From Pseudidiomarina sp. CB1 (GTDB lineage Bacteria; Pseudomonadota; Gammaproteobacteria; Enterobacterales; Alteromonadaceae), in contig NZ_JANTPU010000001.1 of NCBI RefSeq assembly GCF_024752025.1, positions 806,001-870,000 on the forward strand: 64,000 nucleotides of DNA. The letters run 5' to 3'. Position numbers and translations under genes: made by a program. Below, piece by piece: positions 50,558 to 60,667 of the stretch. Within the stretch, counting starts at the first letter, position 1; the number at the start of each line of letters is the position of its first letter. Under the pieces are notes generated by a model. That model made no database searches, was not told where the DNA came from, and saw only the letters and a program-made list of their open reading frames with translations.

Positions 50558-51793
50558 TTAATTTGCGTCAGTAAACAACTGATAGGCTTCGTCTAATGCG
50601 GCGCATAAGCGTTCACAATCAGCGGCCGTATTATAGGCTGCCAGCGACACTCTGACCACCGCGGACTGCTGCCAAAAGTTCATTAATGGCTGGGCACAGT
50701 GGCTTCCCGCACGCACCGCGATATTGTGCTCAGCCAAATAACTCGCAAGGTCAAATGCGTGTACATCGGCACTGAAAAAACTAAGCAGCGGTAACCCTTC
50801 GTTACTCGGCTGCGGCGGCAACAACTGTAACCACTGGCGTTGCTGTAATTGCTTGCGTAGCTGCTTGGTTAAATCCAGCAAGTAATCACTCAACCCAGCC
50901 TTGCGCTCTGCCGTAAGCCAGCGCGCGGCTGCCGCACAGGCAATAATGGCAGCGGTATTGGGGGTACCTGCCTCAAATTGTTGCACGCCACTCATCCACT
51001 GCGACTGTGCTTCGGTAACCTCGGTGACCATACCACCGCCCAACAACCATGGTTCGAGCTTTTCTTGCAACGCACTGGTTAGGTACAGTACCCCACAGCC
51101 CGTCACGCCATACATCTTGTGCGCCGAAAACGTAAGTGCATCACAGCCGAGCTGACGTACATCAATGCGAACACTACCCACCGCTTGTGCAGCATCAACC
51201 ACAGTCAACGCCCCCTGTTTATGCGCATGCTCAGCAATCGCAGCCACGGGTAAACATTGACCAGTGACATTACTGGCCAACGTGACCGCCACCAACTTAC
51301 AACGTTCCGTAATCACAGCACGCCAGTTTTCTTCGAGCGCTCCGGTGTAAGGATCAAGATCAAGCCAACGCAGTTTAAGCTGATGCTGTTGCACTAAACG
51401 TTGCCAGGGTAGAAAATTCGAGTGATGCTCGGCTCGCGACAGAACGATTTCGTCGCCCGCTTGCCAATCGAGTTGCAGGCCTTGCGCAAGCAAATTCAAA
51501 CTATGGGTCGCACCTGCAGTAAAGGCCAGATGCTCAGGGTTAGCACCGATCCAAGCTGCCAACTCCCGACGTGCACTCTCAAGTTGCGCCGTGGCTTGGC
51601 GAGCTAAAGGATAACTACCACGATGGGCATTCGCATGGCCGTGCTGGTAATAGGTCAAATACGCTTGCAATACTGTGTCGGGTACTTGGCAACTGGCGGC
51701 ACTATCAAAATAAACCAGCGGCGGCTGTTCAGCGCTCGCTGGCTCCCGAAACAAAGCAAATTGCTCACGCGCCGATACATACGCTTTAGTCAC
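50558..51793 (-). CDS. csdA: CsdA-like cysteine desulfurase
   Basis: A 411-aa group II (SufS/CsdA-type) PLP cysteine desulfurase. The PLP Lys is in TFSAHKMYGVTGCGVLY. The substrate Cys is in VRAGSHCAQPLM, and the PLP Asp is in VVDAAQAVG. No CsdE/SufE gene is adjacent, so the partner is unknown. It may supply sulfur to Fe-S or other sulfur pathways. It overlaps the hydrolase by 8 bp. SufS is a less likely alternative because no suf genes are near. Confidence 0.82.
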   Translation of the reverse strand: MTKAYVSAREQFALFREPASAEQPPLVYFDSAASCQVPDTVLQAYLTYYQHGHANAHRGSYPLARQATAQLESARRELAAWIGANPEHLAFTAGATHSLNLLAQGLQLDWQAGDEIVLSRAEHHSNFLPWQRLVQQHQLKLRWLDLDPYTGALEENWRAVITERCKLVAVTLASNVTGQCLPVAAIAEHAHKQGALTVVDAAQAVGSVRIDVRQLGCDALTFSAHKMYGVTGCGVLYLTSALQEKLEPWLLGGGMVTEVTEAQSQWMSGVQQFEAGTPNTAAIIACAAAARWLTAERKAGLSDYLLDLTKQLRKQLQQRQWLQLLPPQPSNEGLPLLSFFSADVHAFDLASYLAEHNIAVRAGSHCAQPLMNFWQQSAVVRVSLAAYNTAADCERLCAALDEAYQLFTDAN

Positions 51794-52613
51794 GCACTAA
51801 CTCCGCTTTCTGTGCCCCTGCATGCTCAGCAATAAACCTTTGCAATTCAGGATTCACCAACTGGGGATGCGTTAATGGCCCCATATGGCCACAGGCTAAT
51901 TGTTTTACCCGCACATCAGGTAATACCTGCTGCAATTGCTCAGCGACCCGTTTCGCACTTTGCTGAGTCTGGCTACCAGTTAAAAGTAATACTGGCTGCG
52001 CAATGCGGCGGTAGTCCACTAGCTTGTGCGGTTCGCCCATTAATGCAGCAAAGTCCATCGCAACCTTCGCTGCTTGGCTCGCCATCAGCTGTTGCACTTT
52101 CGCTGGCAGCGCTGCAAAAAAGCCCGGTTGATTCCAGTAATCAACAAAAGTAGCAGTACTTTGTACCGGATCATTGGCATCCATCTGCGTCGCAATTGCT
52201 TCTATTTCTTGGCGCGCGGCTTCATTGGCTTCAAGCACATGAAAGGCGACCGGCTCAAAGACTGCCAGCGCCTGCACATTTAAGAGCTTTTCGAGCGCTA
52301 ATTTAAGTGCTAAAGCACCACCATAAGAATGTCCTATCAAGATGAGCGGCTCAGTTCCTACTAGCGCCTGAACCCCTTCAACAATGCGCGGCACTTCATC
52401 ACTGAAACGAAAGGCCTCAACCTGTTCAACATCAGCCTTCGGGGCCTTTCCGTAGCCCAATAAATCGACCCCAATAATGTCGTAGTCAGCCTGTAATTGC
52501 TGGATTAATGCGCGCCACTGACTGGTGTTGCTTTGCGAGCTATGCAACAACACCAAGCTCGGCCCGTTGGGGTTGCCAAAACGCTGAAAGCCTTGCGGCA
52601 ACGCCTCACTCAT
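51786..52613 (-). CDS. Alpha/beta hydrolase
   Basis: A 275-aa hydrolase. The frame is open to 52742, but ATG 52613 overlaps the MAPEG stop (ATGA) and starts MSEALPQGFQRFGNPNGP, in line with the fold. The oxyanion segment is LVLLHSSQSNTSQW. The nucleophile motif GHSYGGAL is canonical, with Asp near LLTGSQTQQ and His in LACGHMGPLTHP. Substrate unknown. It is coupled to the MAPEG gene. Confidence 0.85.
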   Translation of the reverse strand: MSEALPQGFQRFGNPNGPSLVLLHSSQSNTSQWRALIQQLQADYDIIGVDLLGYGKAPKADVEQVEAFRFSDEVPRIVEGVQALVGTEPLILIGHSYGGALALKLALEKLLNVQALAVFEPVAFHVLEANEAARQEIEAIATQMDANDPVQSTATFVDYWNQPGFFAALPAKVQQLMASQAAKVAMDFAALMGEPHKLVDYRRIAQPVLLLTGSQTQQSAKRVAEQLQQVLPDVRVKQLACGHMGPLTHPQLVNPELQRFIAEHAGAQKAELVRD

Positions 52614-53014
52614 ACCGCCATCCCGAACGCGTAGCCCAGCATGTAGCCGGCTTGCACGAGCAACACAGCGAAAGTACCTAATACGCCAACCGTTCGCGCC
52701 CAAGATGGGCCAATGCTCATACGCAAGCCTAGGGCATGACAAATACGCGCAACGAACAATAAACCACCCATTGCGTGTAATAACATGGTCGGAGCATCAC
52801 TGAGTTCCATCAGCACCAGTAGTAGCAACATTAAGGGCACATATTCAGCGAAGTTTGCATGTATCCGAGTGGCTACTTCGAGGTCTTTTGAGTCTCCCGT
52901 ACCGATGCCCACACGGTCACGCCAACGTAGACGTATTACGGCGACGGAAAGTGCAAAATAAAGTAAGGTCAGAAGACCTGCATAAATCATACTAATCTGT
53001 AATTCGACAGCCAT
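52610..53014 (-). CDS. MAPEG-family membrane protein
   Basis: A 134-aa protein with four hydrophobic segments. The MAPEG pattern (membrane-associated proteins in eicosanoid and glutathione metabolism) is seen in LRWRDRVGIGTGDSKDLEVATRIHANFAEYVPLMLLLLVLMEL in pieces, with RIHANFAEYVP as hallmark. Bacterial members may be glutathione transferases. It is first in a run of three overlapping minus-strand genes (MAPEG, hydrolase, csdA-like). Confidence 0.88.
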   Translation of the reverse strand: MAVELQISMIYAGLLTLLYFALSVAVIRLRWRDRVGIGTGDSKDLEVATRIHANFAEYVPLMLLLLVLMELSDAPTMLLHAMGGLLFVARICHALGLRMSIGPSWARTVGVLGTFAVLLVQAGYMLGYAFGMAV

Positions 53015-53040
53015 TGTTCTTCTCCTTATGGTCGACTACA

Positions 53041-53064
53041 AAAAAGCCCACACAAGGTGGGCTT
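53041..53064 (-). terminator. Terminator downstream of adk
   Basis: AAGCCCAC (53044-53051) and GTGGGCTT (53057-53064) form an 8-bp stem with a 5-nt loop. On the minus strand it is followed by TTTTTT, marking the end of the adk transcript, 27 bp after its stop. Confidence 0.87.
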
Positions 53065-53090
53065 CGAAACTTACGTGATGACGGGCCTGC

Positions 53091-53735
<645 letters not shown>

Positions 53736-53819
53736 TTACAACCCTCTTTCCTAGTTTTGTTGGTGTGCGTTGGATTAAGGTCGAACTTTACCGCCTAGCG
53801 GCGTGCAATACAAGTCCGA

Positions 53820-53845
53820 GCATTGCCGACTTTCGTCGACAATGC
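53820..53845 (-). terminator. Weak hairpin after htpG
   Basis: GCATTGCCGA (53820-53829) and TCGACAATGC (53836-53845) form a 10-bp stem with one G-U wobble and a 6-nt loop, 9 bp after the htpG stop on the minus strand. No long T-run follows, so termination is only possible. Confidence 0.45.
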
Positions 53846-53853
53846 CCGATGTT

Positions 53854-55755
53854 TTAGCTTAATTTGCCTGCACTCAATTCCATCATCAGACGGTTTAAAC
53901 GCGTGACGAATTGCGCTGGATCTTTCAAGCTACCGCGTTCCGCAAGGGTTGCTTGATCCAACAGCAGATTTGCCCACTCGGCAAACTTATCATCACTTTC
54001 TAAAGCAACGACTTGCTGCACCAAACTATGTTCAGGGTTTAGCTCAAAAATATACTTCGTTTCCGGTACTTTTTGTCCGGCAGCTTCCATGAGTTTGGCC
54101 ATTTGCGTGCTCATGTCATTATCGTCTGTCACAATGCACGCAGGTGATTGCGTCAAGCGATGGGTCACACGTACTGACTTCACTTTGTCGCCAAGTGCTT
54201 TTTCAAAACGCTCAACTTGCTCTTTGAATGAGGCTTCTAATTCTTCTTGCTGTTTTTTATCTTCAGCATCATCAAGGTCACCTAAGTCAAGATCGCCGCG
54301 CGTTACACTCTGGAATTGCTTCTCTTTGTATTCACTCAGATGGCTCATCAACCACTCGTCAATACGTTCTGACAATAACAGAACTTCGATGCCCTTCTTG
54401 CGGAAGATTTCCAACGCTGGATTATCGCGCGCCGCTTCGTAGCTGTCCGCAACGATGTAGTAAATCTTATCTTGCTTGTCGGCCATGCGCGCTAGGTAGG
54501 CGTCCAAGCTTACCGTCGCTTCGGACTTGTCTTCATGCGTTGAAGCAAAGCGCAATAAGCTGGCAATTTTCTCTTGGTTCGCGTGATCTTCAGCTGGCCC
54601 CTCTTTCAACACCGTACCAAAGGTATTCCAGAACTCTTGATACTGTTCTGGCTGGTCTTTGGCGAGCTTGCTAAGCATGCCCAATACTTTTTTGGTGCTA
54701 CCACTACGCATGGCTCGGGTGATTTTGTTGTCTTGCAAGATTTCACGCGAGACATTGAGAGGAAGGTCGTTTGAGTCCATCAAACCACGGACGAACCGTA
54801 AGTACGTCGGCATGAGTTGCTCTGCGTCGTCCATGATAAAGACACGCTTCACGTAGAGTTTAATACCGTGTTGCTGCTCACGATTCCACAAGTCCCAAGG
54901 TGCGCGCTTCGGAATGTACAATAAGCTAGTGTATTCCTGCGTACCTTCAACTTTGTTGTGGCTCCACAGCAATGGATCTTCAAAGTCGTGGGCGATGGTT
55001 TTATAAAATTCTTTGTACTCGTCGTCGCTGATCTCAGACTTTTCGCGTGTCCACAATGCTTGCCCAGAGTTTACCGCTTGCCACTCTTTGAGCTTACCGT
55101 CATCGTCACGCTCTGGCATTTCCACCGGAATACTTAAGTGATCCGAGTATTTGGTGATAATGCCACGCAGACGGGACTCGTCGATGAATTCCTTAGCGTC
55201 TTCCCGCACATGCAAAATAATATCCGTACCGCGCTGCGCTTTTTCGATAACGCGAAGATCAAACTCGCCCTCACCCTTCGAATGCCATTCGATGGCTTCG
55301 TTAGCGGCGGCACCGGCGGCACGCGTGCGAACGGTGACACTGTCGGCGACGATAAAAGCAGAATAGAAACCGACACCAAACTGGCCAATGAGGCGGCTAT
55401 CTTTGGCTTGATCACCAGACAACTGACTGAAAAACTCAGCCGTACCCGACTTAGCGATGGTACCGAGGTTGCTCATCACTTCGTCACGCGTCATACCAAT
55501 ACCGTTATCACTAATGGTAATGGTACCGGCATCTTTATCGGCACTCACGCGTACGCGTAATTCAGCATCATCAGCCAGCAAACTGCCGTCGCTTAACGCC
55601 TTAAAGCGCAGTTTATCAGCGGCATCTGAGGCATTTGACACCAGCTCGCGTAAGAAGATTTCCTTGTTTGAATAAAGCGAATGAATCATCAAATGAAGCA
55701 GTTGCTTCACTTCAGTCTGAAAGCCATGCGTTTCGGCTTGACGGGTCTCCGCCAT
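53854..55755 (-). CDS. htpG: Molecular chaperone HtpG (Hsp90)
   Basis: A 633-aa Hsp90 family chaperone. The GHKL ATPase motifs are [29 protein letters not shown] and [11 protein letters not shown]. The middle and C-terminal dimer domains follow, ending [14 protein letters not shown]. It acts in the cytoplasm with DnaK on client proteins. Its upstream region carries a near-perfect heat-shock promoter. Confidence 0.97.
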   Translation of the reverse strand: MAETRQAETHGFQTEVKQLLHLMIHSLYSNKEIFLRELVSNASDAADKLRFKALSDGSLLADDAELRVRVSADKDAGTITISDNGIGMTRDEVMSNLGTIAKSGTAEFFSQLSGDQAKDSRLIGQFGVGFYSAFIVADSVTVRTRAAGAAANEAIEWHSKGEGEFDLRVIEKAQRGTDIILHVREDAKEFIDESRLRGIITKYSDHLSIPVEMPERDDDGKLKEWQAVNSGQALWTREKSEISDDEYKEFYKTIAHDFEDPLLWSHNKVEGTQEYTSLLYIPKRAPWDLWNREQQHGIKLYVKRVFIMDDAEQLMPTYLRFVRGLMDSNDLPLNVSREILQDNKITRAMRSGSTKKVLGMLSKLAKDQPEQYQEFWNTFGTVLKEGPAEDHANQEKIASLLRFASTHEDKSEATVSLDAYLARMADKQDKIYYIVADSYEAARDNPALEIFRKKGIEVLLLSERIDEWLMSHLSEYKEKQFQSVTRGDLDLGDLDDAEDKKQQEELEASFKEQVERFEKALGDKVKSVRVTHRLTQSPACIVTDDNDMSTQMAKLMEAAGQKVPETKYIFELNPEHSLVQQVVALESDDKFAEWANLLLDQATLAERGSLKDPAQFVTRLNRLMMELSAGKLS

Positions 55756-55804
55756 AGTGGTCTCTCCTGCACTATTGAATTATTGTAAATCAACACTCAA
55801 ACAG

Positions 55805-55832
55805 AGATGGGGACATCTGGCGGGTTTTCAAG
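55805..55832 (-). promoter_or_regulatory. RpoH (sigma32) promoter of htpG
   Basis: On the minus strand CTTGAAA (55826-55832) is followed by a 13-bp spacer and CCCCATCT (55805-55812). This matches the sigma32 consensus CTTGAAA-N11-16-CCCCATNT at every fixed position. It lies about 50 bp before the htpG start and just after the recR stop. Confidence 0.92.
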
Positions 55833-55839
55833 GAAAAAT

Positions 55840-56448
55840 TTAATCGAATTCGACGCGCTTACGTCCGCTAAAAGCATGACCAAGGGTTGCTTGATCGACA
55901 TATTCAAGCTCGCCACCTACGGGAACGCCATGTGCAATTCGCGATGTTGACACATTGTGTTGCCGCGCCAACTCAGCAATATAATGAGCGGTAGCTTCGC
56001 CTTCAATCGTTGGGTTGGTGGCCAGAATAATTTCACTGATAGGTTCACGCGCCAAGCGTTCCGCAAAACGATCAAGACCAATATCTTCAGGGCCGATACC
56101 ATCAAGCGGCGAGAGATGCCCCATAAGTACAAAGTAACAGCCTTGATACTGCCCTGTTTGCTCGATCGCTAAAACATCCGCAGGAGTTTCCACGATGCAT
56201 AATAACCCGCTATTACGGCGCGCTTCATCGCTGCATAATTCACAGGTCGGCGCTTCTGTGAGCGTGCGGCACACGTCACAATGGCCAACACGTTCAATCG
56301 CTTGCGCCAACGCCTGTGAGAGTTGTAAACCGCCATCACGCTGGCGTTCCAATATTTGAAACGCCATTCGTTGGGCCGATTTAGGCCCAACTCCAGGCAA
56401 CATTCGCAACGCTCGGATCAGCTCATTGATCGCAGGACTCAGTCGCAT
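55840..56448 (-). CDS. recR: Recombination protein RecR
   Basis: A 202-aa mediator for RecA loading in the RecFOR pathway. The N-terminal HhH is [17 protein letters not shown]. The zinc finger is [16 protein letters not shown]. The Toprim domain ([13 protein letters not shown]) and the C-terminal [19 protein letters not shown] follow. It belongs to the common dnaX-ybaB-recR operon, 11 bp after ybaB. Confidence 0.96.
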   Translation of the reverse strand: MRLSPAINELIRALRMLPGVGPKSAQRMAFQILERQRDGGLQLSQALAQAIERVGHCDVCRTLTEAPTCELCSDEARRNSGLLCIVETPADVLAIEQTGQYQGCYFVLMGHLSPLDGIGPEDIGLDRFAERLAREPISEIILATNPTIEGEATAHYIAELARQHNVSTSRIAHGVPVGGELEYVDQATLGHAFSGRKRVEFD

Positions 56449-56459
56449 TCCATTAACCT

Positions 56460-56789
56460 TTAGAAAGGTAACTTCATACCTGGTGGCAAGTTCATGCCGC
56501 CAGTGACTTCTGCCATGCGTTCTTTGGTCGTTTGCTCGACCCGACGAACGGCGTCGTTAATTGCCGCGGCAATCAAATCTTCCAGCATTTCTTGGTCTTC
56601 GTCTTCCATCAAGCTTGGATCAATGTGTACACGACGTACGTTGTGATTACCTAGCATGGTAACTTTGACCATGCCTGCACCAGCTTCACCGGTGACTTCA
56701 AGGTTAGCAATTTCTTCTTGGGCTTTCTGCATGCGCTCTTGCATTTGCTGCGCCTGCTTCATCATGTTACCCATTCCACCTTTAAACAT
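56460..56789 (-). CDS. ybaB: YbaB/EbfC nucleoid-associated protein
   Basis: A 109-aa DNA-binding protein of the YbaB/EbfC family. The N-terminal [23 protein letters not shown] helix and the [23 protein letters not shown] core, in pieces, are characteristic. It binds DNA as a dimer. It sits between dnaX and recR, as in most proteobacteria. Confidence 0.96.
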   Translation of the reverse strand: MFKGGMGNMMKQAQQMQERMQKAQEEIANLEVTGEAGAGMVKVTMLGNHNVRRVHIDPSLMEDEDQEMLEDLIAAAINDAVRRVEQTTKERMAEVTGGMNLPPGMKLPF

Positions 56790-56808
56790 ATCTACCTCGT
56801 CTCGTTTC

Positions 56809-58686
56809 TTAAAGCGGTTGTACCGAGTCGTCGATCAACTCGGCACCAAAATGTTGTTGCAGCGCTTGCGTTAGCGGGTCTTCCGCCAAAATTTGCTTAG
56901 CCGTTGCCAGTCGTTTCGCATCAATCGCTTGCTGAATCTCAAAAGGTGTGGGCTGCGTAGTGTTTTTCAAGGCGACTTCGGTTAATTGCAGGTCTAAATT
57001 GTCCTGCAATGCTTGCGTAATCGTTTGTGCGACAGACTCGTTCAATAGGTGCTGCCACGCTTCTCGAACCCACAAAATGTAACCGCCGTTTTGCTTTTCC
57101 AGCACGCTGTTACGTGCAAGTTGCCGAGCTAACCCATTCAAATCCAGATTATCAATCAACGCCGACCAGCGATCAATTTCAGCAGCGCTGCGTGTATCGT
57201 CAGGGATTTCTAGTGTTTCATGCGCCTGCGTCGGCACTGTGGCTTGCTTAACTTCACTGTTACTCGCATTCGAGACACTGCTATTGCTCGTAGAGCTCGA
57301 TGGCTCAGGTTGCGGCTCTGGCTTTTGTTCTGGCTTTGGCTCTGGTTCTGGCTGCGCTAGCTTTTCAGAATTTTTTTTTTGCTGCAACATCGCCCGAGTT
57401 TCCAGCAACGAAGCCAAACTATCTTGCGAGCTGGCTGTTGAATGCTGCGGAGCTTCCTGACGCTGTGCTTCCTGCTCGACCTGAGGTTCCGGTTCCGGCG
57501 CTGGTTCTGGCTCCGGCTGCGCCACAGGCTTTGATACCGGCGCTGGCGCCGATTTCACCGTCACCTCAGTGCTATCGGCTGGGGTGCGCTCAATAAGCTC
57601 CACACGCTCGGGACGGAATGCCAGCATGCGCAGTAAGGTCATCTCAACCCCACTACGAACATCAGCGGCAAAATTCAAATCTCGCCGACCTTGAATCAAT
57701 ATATCGTAATAGACTTGGAGCAATTCGGCGGGTAACTGTTGCGCCAAGTGCTGATCTTCAACTGTCAGTCCCAAGGTTTCAGCAACTTCTGGTACCGCCT
57801 GATAAAGTGCCAATTGGTGCACGTAGTTTTGTAGCTCGCCTAATAAGTTACTTAAATCTGGTACCTGCCCAGCAATGCGCGCTAATGTCGTCAATAGCTC
57901 AGCACCTTGACCGGTGAGAACTTGTTCCAACAACGTCGCTAATTCGAAGCTAGGTACCGCACCCAGCATCTGTTGCACGCCAGCCATAGTCACCTGTTGC
58001 TCGCCCTGTGCAATCGCCTGATCGGTCAGACTCAACGCATCGCGCATACTTCCCCGTGCGGCACGAGCAATGGCAGTCAGCGCCGCGTCATCATAAGTTA
58101 TGCCCTCTTGCTTGAGCACATACCCTAAGTGACCAGCGATCTCTTGCCGATCTAAGGCTTTCAAATTAAATTGCAGACAACGCGATAAGACGGTGATCGG
58201 CAACTTTTGTGGATCCGTTGTCGCCAATAAAAACTTCACGTGCTCCGGCGGTTCTTCTAAGGTTTTCAGCAAAGCGTTAAAACTATGCCGCGACAGCATA
58301 TGCACTTCGTCAATCAAGTAAACCTTATAACGGCCCTGAGTGGGCTTATATTGCACGTTATCGAGTAGTTCGCGGGTATCTTCGACTTTGGTACGTGACG
58401 CCGCGTCAATTTCTAAAAGGTCGACAAAACGACCTTCATCAATGGCTTTACAGGCGCCACATTGGCCACACGGTTCTGCGGTGATGCCCTGTTCGCAGTT
58501 TAGACTTTTGGCGAGAATGCGGGCTATGGTGGTTTTACCCACGCCGCGGGTTCCAGTGAGCAACCAAGCGTGATGCAAGCGACCTGACGCAAGTGCGTTC
58601 ATAACAGGTTTGAGAACGTGCTGTTGGCCGACGACTTCTTTAAAAGTATGCGGACGCCACTTTCTGGCGAGCACTTGATAACTCAT
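56809..58686 (-). CDS. dnaX: DNA polymerase III subunits tau/gamma
   Basis: A 625-aa clamp loader protein. Walker A is [14 protein letters not shown], the zinc Cys are [16 protein letters not shown], Walker B is [10 protein letters not shown], and SRC is [11 protein letters not shown]. Residues about 380-510 are a Pro/Glu-rich linker ([12 protein letters not shown]), followed by the tau-specific C-terminal domain that binds Pol III alpha and DnaB. An A10 run at codons 436-439 would allow a shorter gamma product of about 440 aa, comparable to the 431 residues of E. coli gamma. It starts the dnaX-ybaB-recR operon. Confidence 0.96.
   Translation of the reverse strand: MSYQVLARKWRPHTFKEVVGQQHVLKPVMNALASGRLHHAWLLTGTRGVGKTTIARILAKSLNCEQGITAEPCGQCGACKAIDEGRFVDLLEIDAASRTKVEDTRELLDNVQYKPTQGRYKVYLIDEVHMLSRHSFNALLKTLEEPPEHVKFLLATTDPQKLPITVLSRCLQFNLKALDRQEIAGHLGYVLKQEGITYDDAALTAIARAARGSMRDALSLTDQAIAQGEQQVTMAGVQQMLGAVPSFELATLLEQVLTGQGAELLTTLARIAGQVPDLSNLLGELQNYVHQLALYQAVPEVAETLGLTVEDQHLAQQLPAELLQVYYDILIQGRRDLNFAADVRSGVEMTLLRMLAFRPERVELIERTPADSTEVTVKSAPAPVSKPVAQPEPEPAPEPEPQVEQEAQRQEAPQHSTASSQDSLASLLETRAMLQQKKNSEKLAQPEPEPKPEQKPEPQPEPSSSTSNSSVSNASNSEVKQATVPTQAHETLEIPDDTRSAAEIDRWSALIDNLDLNGLARQLARNSVLEKQNGGYILWVREAWQHLLNESVAQTITQALQDNLDLQLTEVALKNTTQPTPFEIQQAIDAKRLATAKQILAEDPLTQALQQHFGAELIDDSVQPL
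57371..57380 (-). other. A10 slippage site in dnaX
   Basis: The dnaX mRNA contains ten consecutive A in CAA AAA AAA AAT (codons 436-439). Adding one A, or a -1 ribosomal shift, gives Q-K-K-K-F and then TGA immediately. Losing one A gives K-K-I-L-K-S and then TAG. Both produce a gamma-like protein lacking the tau C-terminal domain. The position matches the gamma end in E. coli. No upstream Shine-Dalgarno stimulator is obvious. Confidence 0.75.
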
Positions 58687-58744
58687 GCTTGGATTCCTTG
58701 TCGAACTCGGGTAATCGATGACATTAAGATGCCCTTACGTTACC

Positions 58745-59269
58745 TCAAAATTCACACAGGGTATAGTACGGAATGCTGGCTTGTTGTAGTCGCTTGGCAC
58801 CTGGTAAAGCGTTCAGTGCGATAATAAACGCACACTCTTCAACCGTTACGTCAGCGTGTTTCATCAGCTCCACAGCCGCTAAAACCGTGCCACCTGTTGC
58901 CAATAGATCATCGATGATCAGCACGTGGTCAGTCGCGTCAAGAGCATCGGTATGCATCTCTAGCGCATCCTCACCGTACTCCAACGCGTAACGTTGCTGA
59001 ATGGTCTTTCCAGGCAACTTACCTGGTTTACGTAAAGGTACAAAGCCGATGCCTAGGGCATAAGCAAGCGCAGTACCGAAAATAAAGCCACGAGCTTCGA
59101 TGCCAACAATCTTCGTCAACCCTTTACTTTGGTAACGCTGCACTAAAGCTTCGATGGTTGCTTTAAACGCTTCACCATTGGCAAGTAAGGGAGTGATGTC
59201 ACGAAACACAATTCCCGGTTTGGGATAATCAGGGATGGCTCGGATTGAGTTCTTGATGATATCGGTCAT
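58745..59269 (-). CDS. apt: Adenine phosphoribosyltransferase
   Basis: A 174-aa purine salvage enzyme that makes AMP from adenine and PRPP. The start (ATG 59269) fits the Apt family MTDIIKNSIRAIPDYPKPGI. The frame extends to 59320 over the preceding gene. Hallmarks are FRDITPLL, GIEARGFIFGTALAYALGIGFVPLRKPGKLP in pieces, and the PRPP loop VLIIDDLLATGGTV. It overlaps the response-regulator stop by 4 bp. Confidence 0.96.
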   Translation of the reverse strand: MTDIIKNSIRAIPDYPKPGIVFRDITPLLANGEAFKATIEALVQRYQSKGLTKIVGIEARGFIFGTALAYALGIGFVPLRKPGKLPGKTIQQRYALEYGEDALEMHTDALDATDHVLIIDDLLATGGTVLAAVELMKHADVTVEECAFIIALNALPGAKRLQQASIPYYTLCEF

Positions 59270-59676
59270 GATGCAGAGGAGCGCTTGTCGGGATGCGCTT
59301 GCGGATGCATGGTTTGCCACAAATCGGCAAGCAACTCGAGTAAACGCTGTTTATCAATAGGTTTTGCCAAACAGAGATCGGCACCGCTACGACGGGCGCT
59401 ATCTTCGATGTGTTTTACGTCTTGGGTCGACATCAACAACATCGGGGTTTGCTTATAGGCATCTAAGCTACGCAAGTTACGCAGTAAATTCATACCGTCC
59501 AACAGTGGCATCTTGTGATCCGCCAAAACCACGTCGAAGGTATCAGCTTTGGCACGGTTGAGCCCGTCTAAGCCATCTTCTGCGCAGGTCACAACAAATG
59601 GCGTTTCCGCGAGGATGTCGAGAAGTTGTGCACGAGTTGCTGGTTTGTCTTCGACCAACAAGAGTTTGCGAGACAT
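59266..59676 (-). CDS. CheY-like single-domain response regulator
   Basis: A 136-aa receiver domain with no output domain. The acidic pocket is ED (residues 9-10) and the phosphoacceptor Asp53 lies in VLADHKMPLLDG. The switch Ser/Thr is in LLMSTQD and the Lys105 in CLAKPID. The last 20 residues are a His/Lys/Ser-rich tail. It ends overlapping apt. No histidine kinase is nearby. The partner is unknown. Confidence 0.88.
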   Translation of the reverse strand: MSRKLLLVEDKPATRAQLLDILAETPFVVTCAEDGLDGLNRAKADTFDVVLADHKMPLLDGMNLLRNLRSLDAYKQTPMLLMSTQDVKHIEDSARRSGADLCLAKPIDKQRLLELLADLWQTMHPQAHPDKRSSAS

Positions 59677-59700
59677 AAGTTGCCTTATCGTGATGAATGT

Positions 59701-59844
59701 TTACGCAGTTAGGTGTTTAAACCACTGCAAAACTGCTGGTAAGCACGGTACGCCAACAACGACCAGTACTGCTAACCAGCCGATCCATGGCTTACATGAT
59801 GGATCGCGGAAGCTCTTATGGTGAGCCATTTCATTATTAGCCAT
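59701..59844 (-). CDS. 47-aa predicted single-pass membrane protein
   Basis: A 47-codon frame from ATG 59844, with GAGGA upstream. The N-terminus is polar with a HH pair, followed by SFRDPSCKPWIGW and one hydrophobic segment (LAVLVVVGVPCLPAVL) with a short basic end. A further in-frame ATG lies 15 nt upstream. It is unrecognised. It lies 24 bp before the response-regulator start on the same strand, so they may be co-transcribed. Confidence 0.55.
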   Translation of the reverse strand: MANNEMAHHKSFRDPSCKPWIGWLAVLVVVGVPCLPAVLQWFKHLTA

Positions 59845-59896
59845 ATGGGGAATCCTCATAACTGCAGCTAAATTTTGCGGGGCGGATCATACTCGA

Positions 59897-60667
59897 TTAC
59901 GGCTTCGTGAACAACACAAAGCGTTCGCAAAAATCTTGAATGAGTGCCAAAAGGCCTTGCGCTAATTGCTCTGGAGCATAGTTAGGGAATTGGACCTGTA
60001 AACCTTCAAACAGTTGCGTAAACGTTTGTGGTTGGTTGCGCAATTGCTCTAAGGCATAGGCCGTCAGTGTGTTGATTTGCATAAAACTCACCACCTCGGC
60101 CTCCGGCTGGCGGTACACTAAGGCGCAATACGGTTCAGCTAGCGGGGTGTCGGGCTGCTGAGTGCGACTTATCTGCGCCACTGGATAGTAATAAAACGCA
60201 ACAACTGCCGTGGGATTAAGATAGAGGACGGTGTCATCTGAAAGCTCACCTACCACTCTTAAATTCTCATCGACGTCTGCGTGTAACACATCCACTTCAA
60301 GCCGCTCATAATGAGCAAGTTCAAATAGCCAGGGAGGGAGATCATCGACATCACCGTGTGCGACATCTAATGTCGCAAGAAAATGCACGAACTCTGCCCC
60401 AATTTCGGAAAATAACGGTGAATTCGCATGGTGCTGCGCGATAAAGCTATCGACAAGTGCCTGCCACTGGTCCTTTGCGAGTGCTTCTTTTAATACCGGA
60501 AAGCCCGCATTCAGAAACTGCCGAATGTTGTTGTGAATCAGCCTTCGATAAATTGCCAAACGCCGCGGTTCAATAGCGCTCAAGGCTTCATCTGGCGGGC
60601 GCTCGGAGCGCAGCCAAGCGGCCAATTCATGCTGTATTTGTTTGAAGTCTTGGGTCACGTGCGCCAA
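59897..60667 (-). CDS. HvfC/BufC family RiPP partner protein
   Basis: A 256-aa protein of the DUF2063/HvfC family, a partner of MNIO enzymes. The start is TTG 60667; GTG 60658 would remove three residues. The N-terminal domain reads EPRRLAIYRRLIHNNIRQFLNAGFPVL, typical of the family. In characterised bufferin systems the C subunit binds the precursor leader and assists the MNIO. It overlaps the hvfB-type gene by 41 bp. Confidence 0.87.
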   Translation of the reverse strand: MAHVTQDFKQIQHELAAWLRSERPPDEALSAIEPRRLAIYRRLIHNNIRQFLNAGFPVLKEALAKDQWQALVDSFIAQHHANSPLFSEIGAEFVHFLATLDVAHGDVDDLPPWLFELAHYERLEVDVLHADVDENLRVVGELSDDTVLYLNPTAVVAFYYYPVAQISRTQQPDTPLAEPYCALVYRQPEAEVVSFMQINTLTAYALEQLRNQPQTFTQLFEGLQVQFPNYAPEQLAQGLLALIQDFCERFVLFTKP

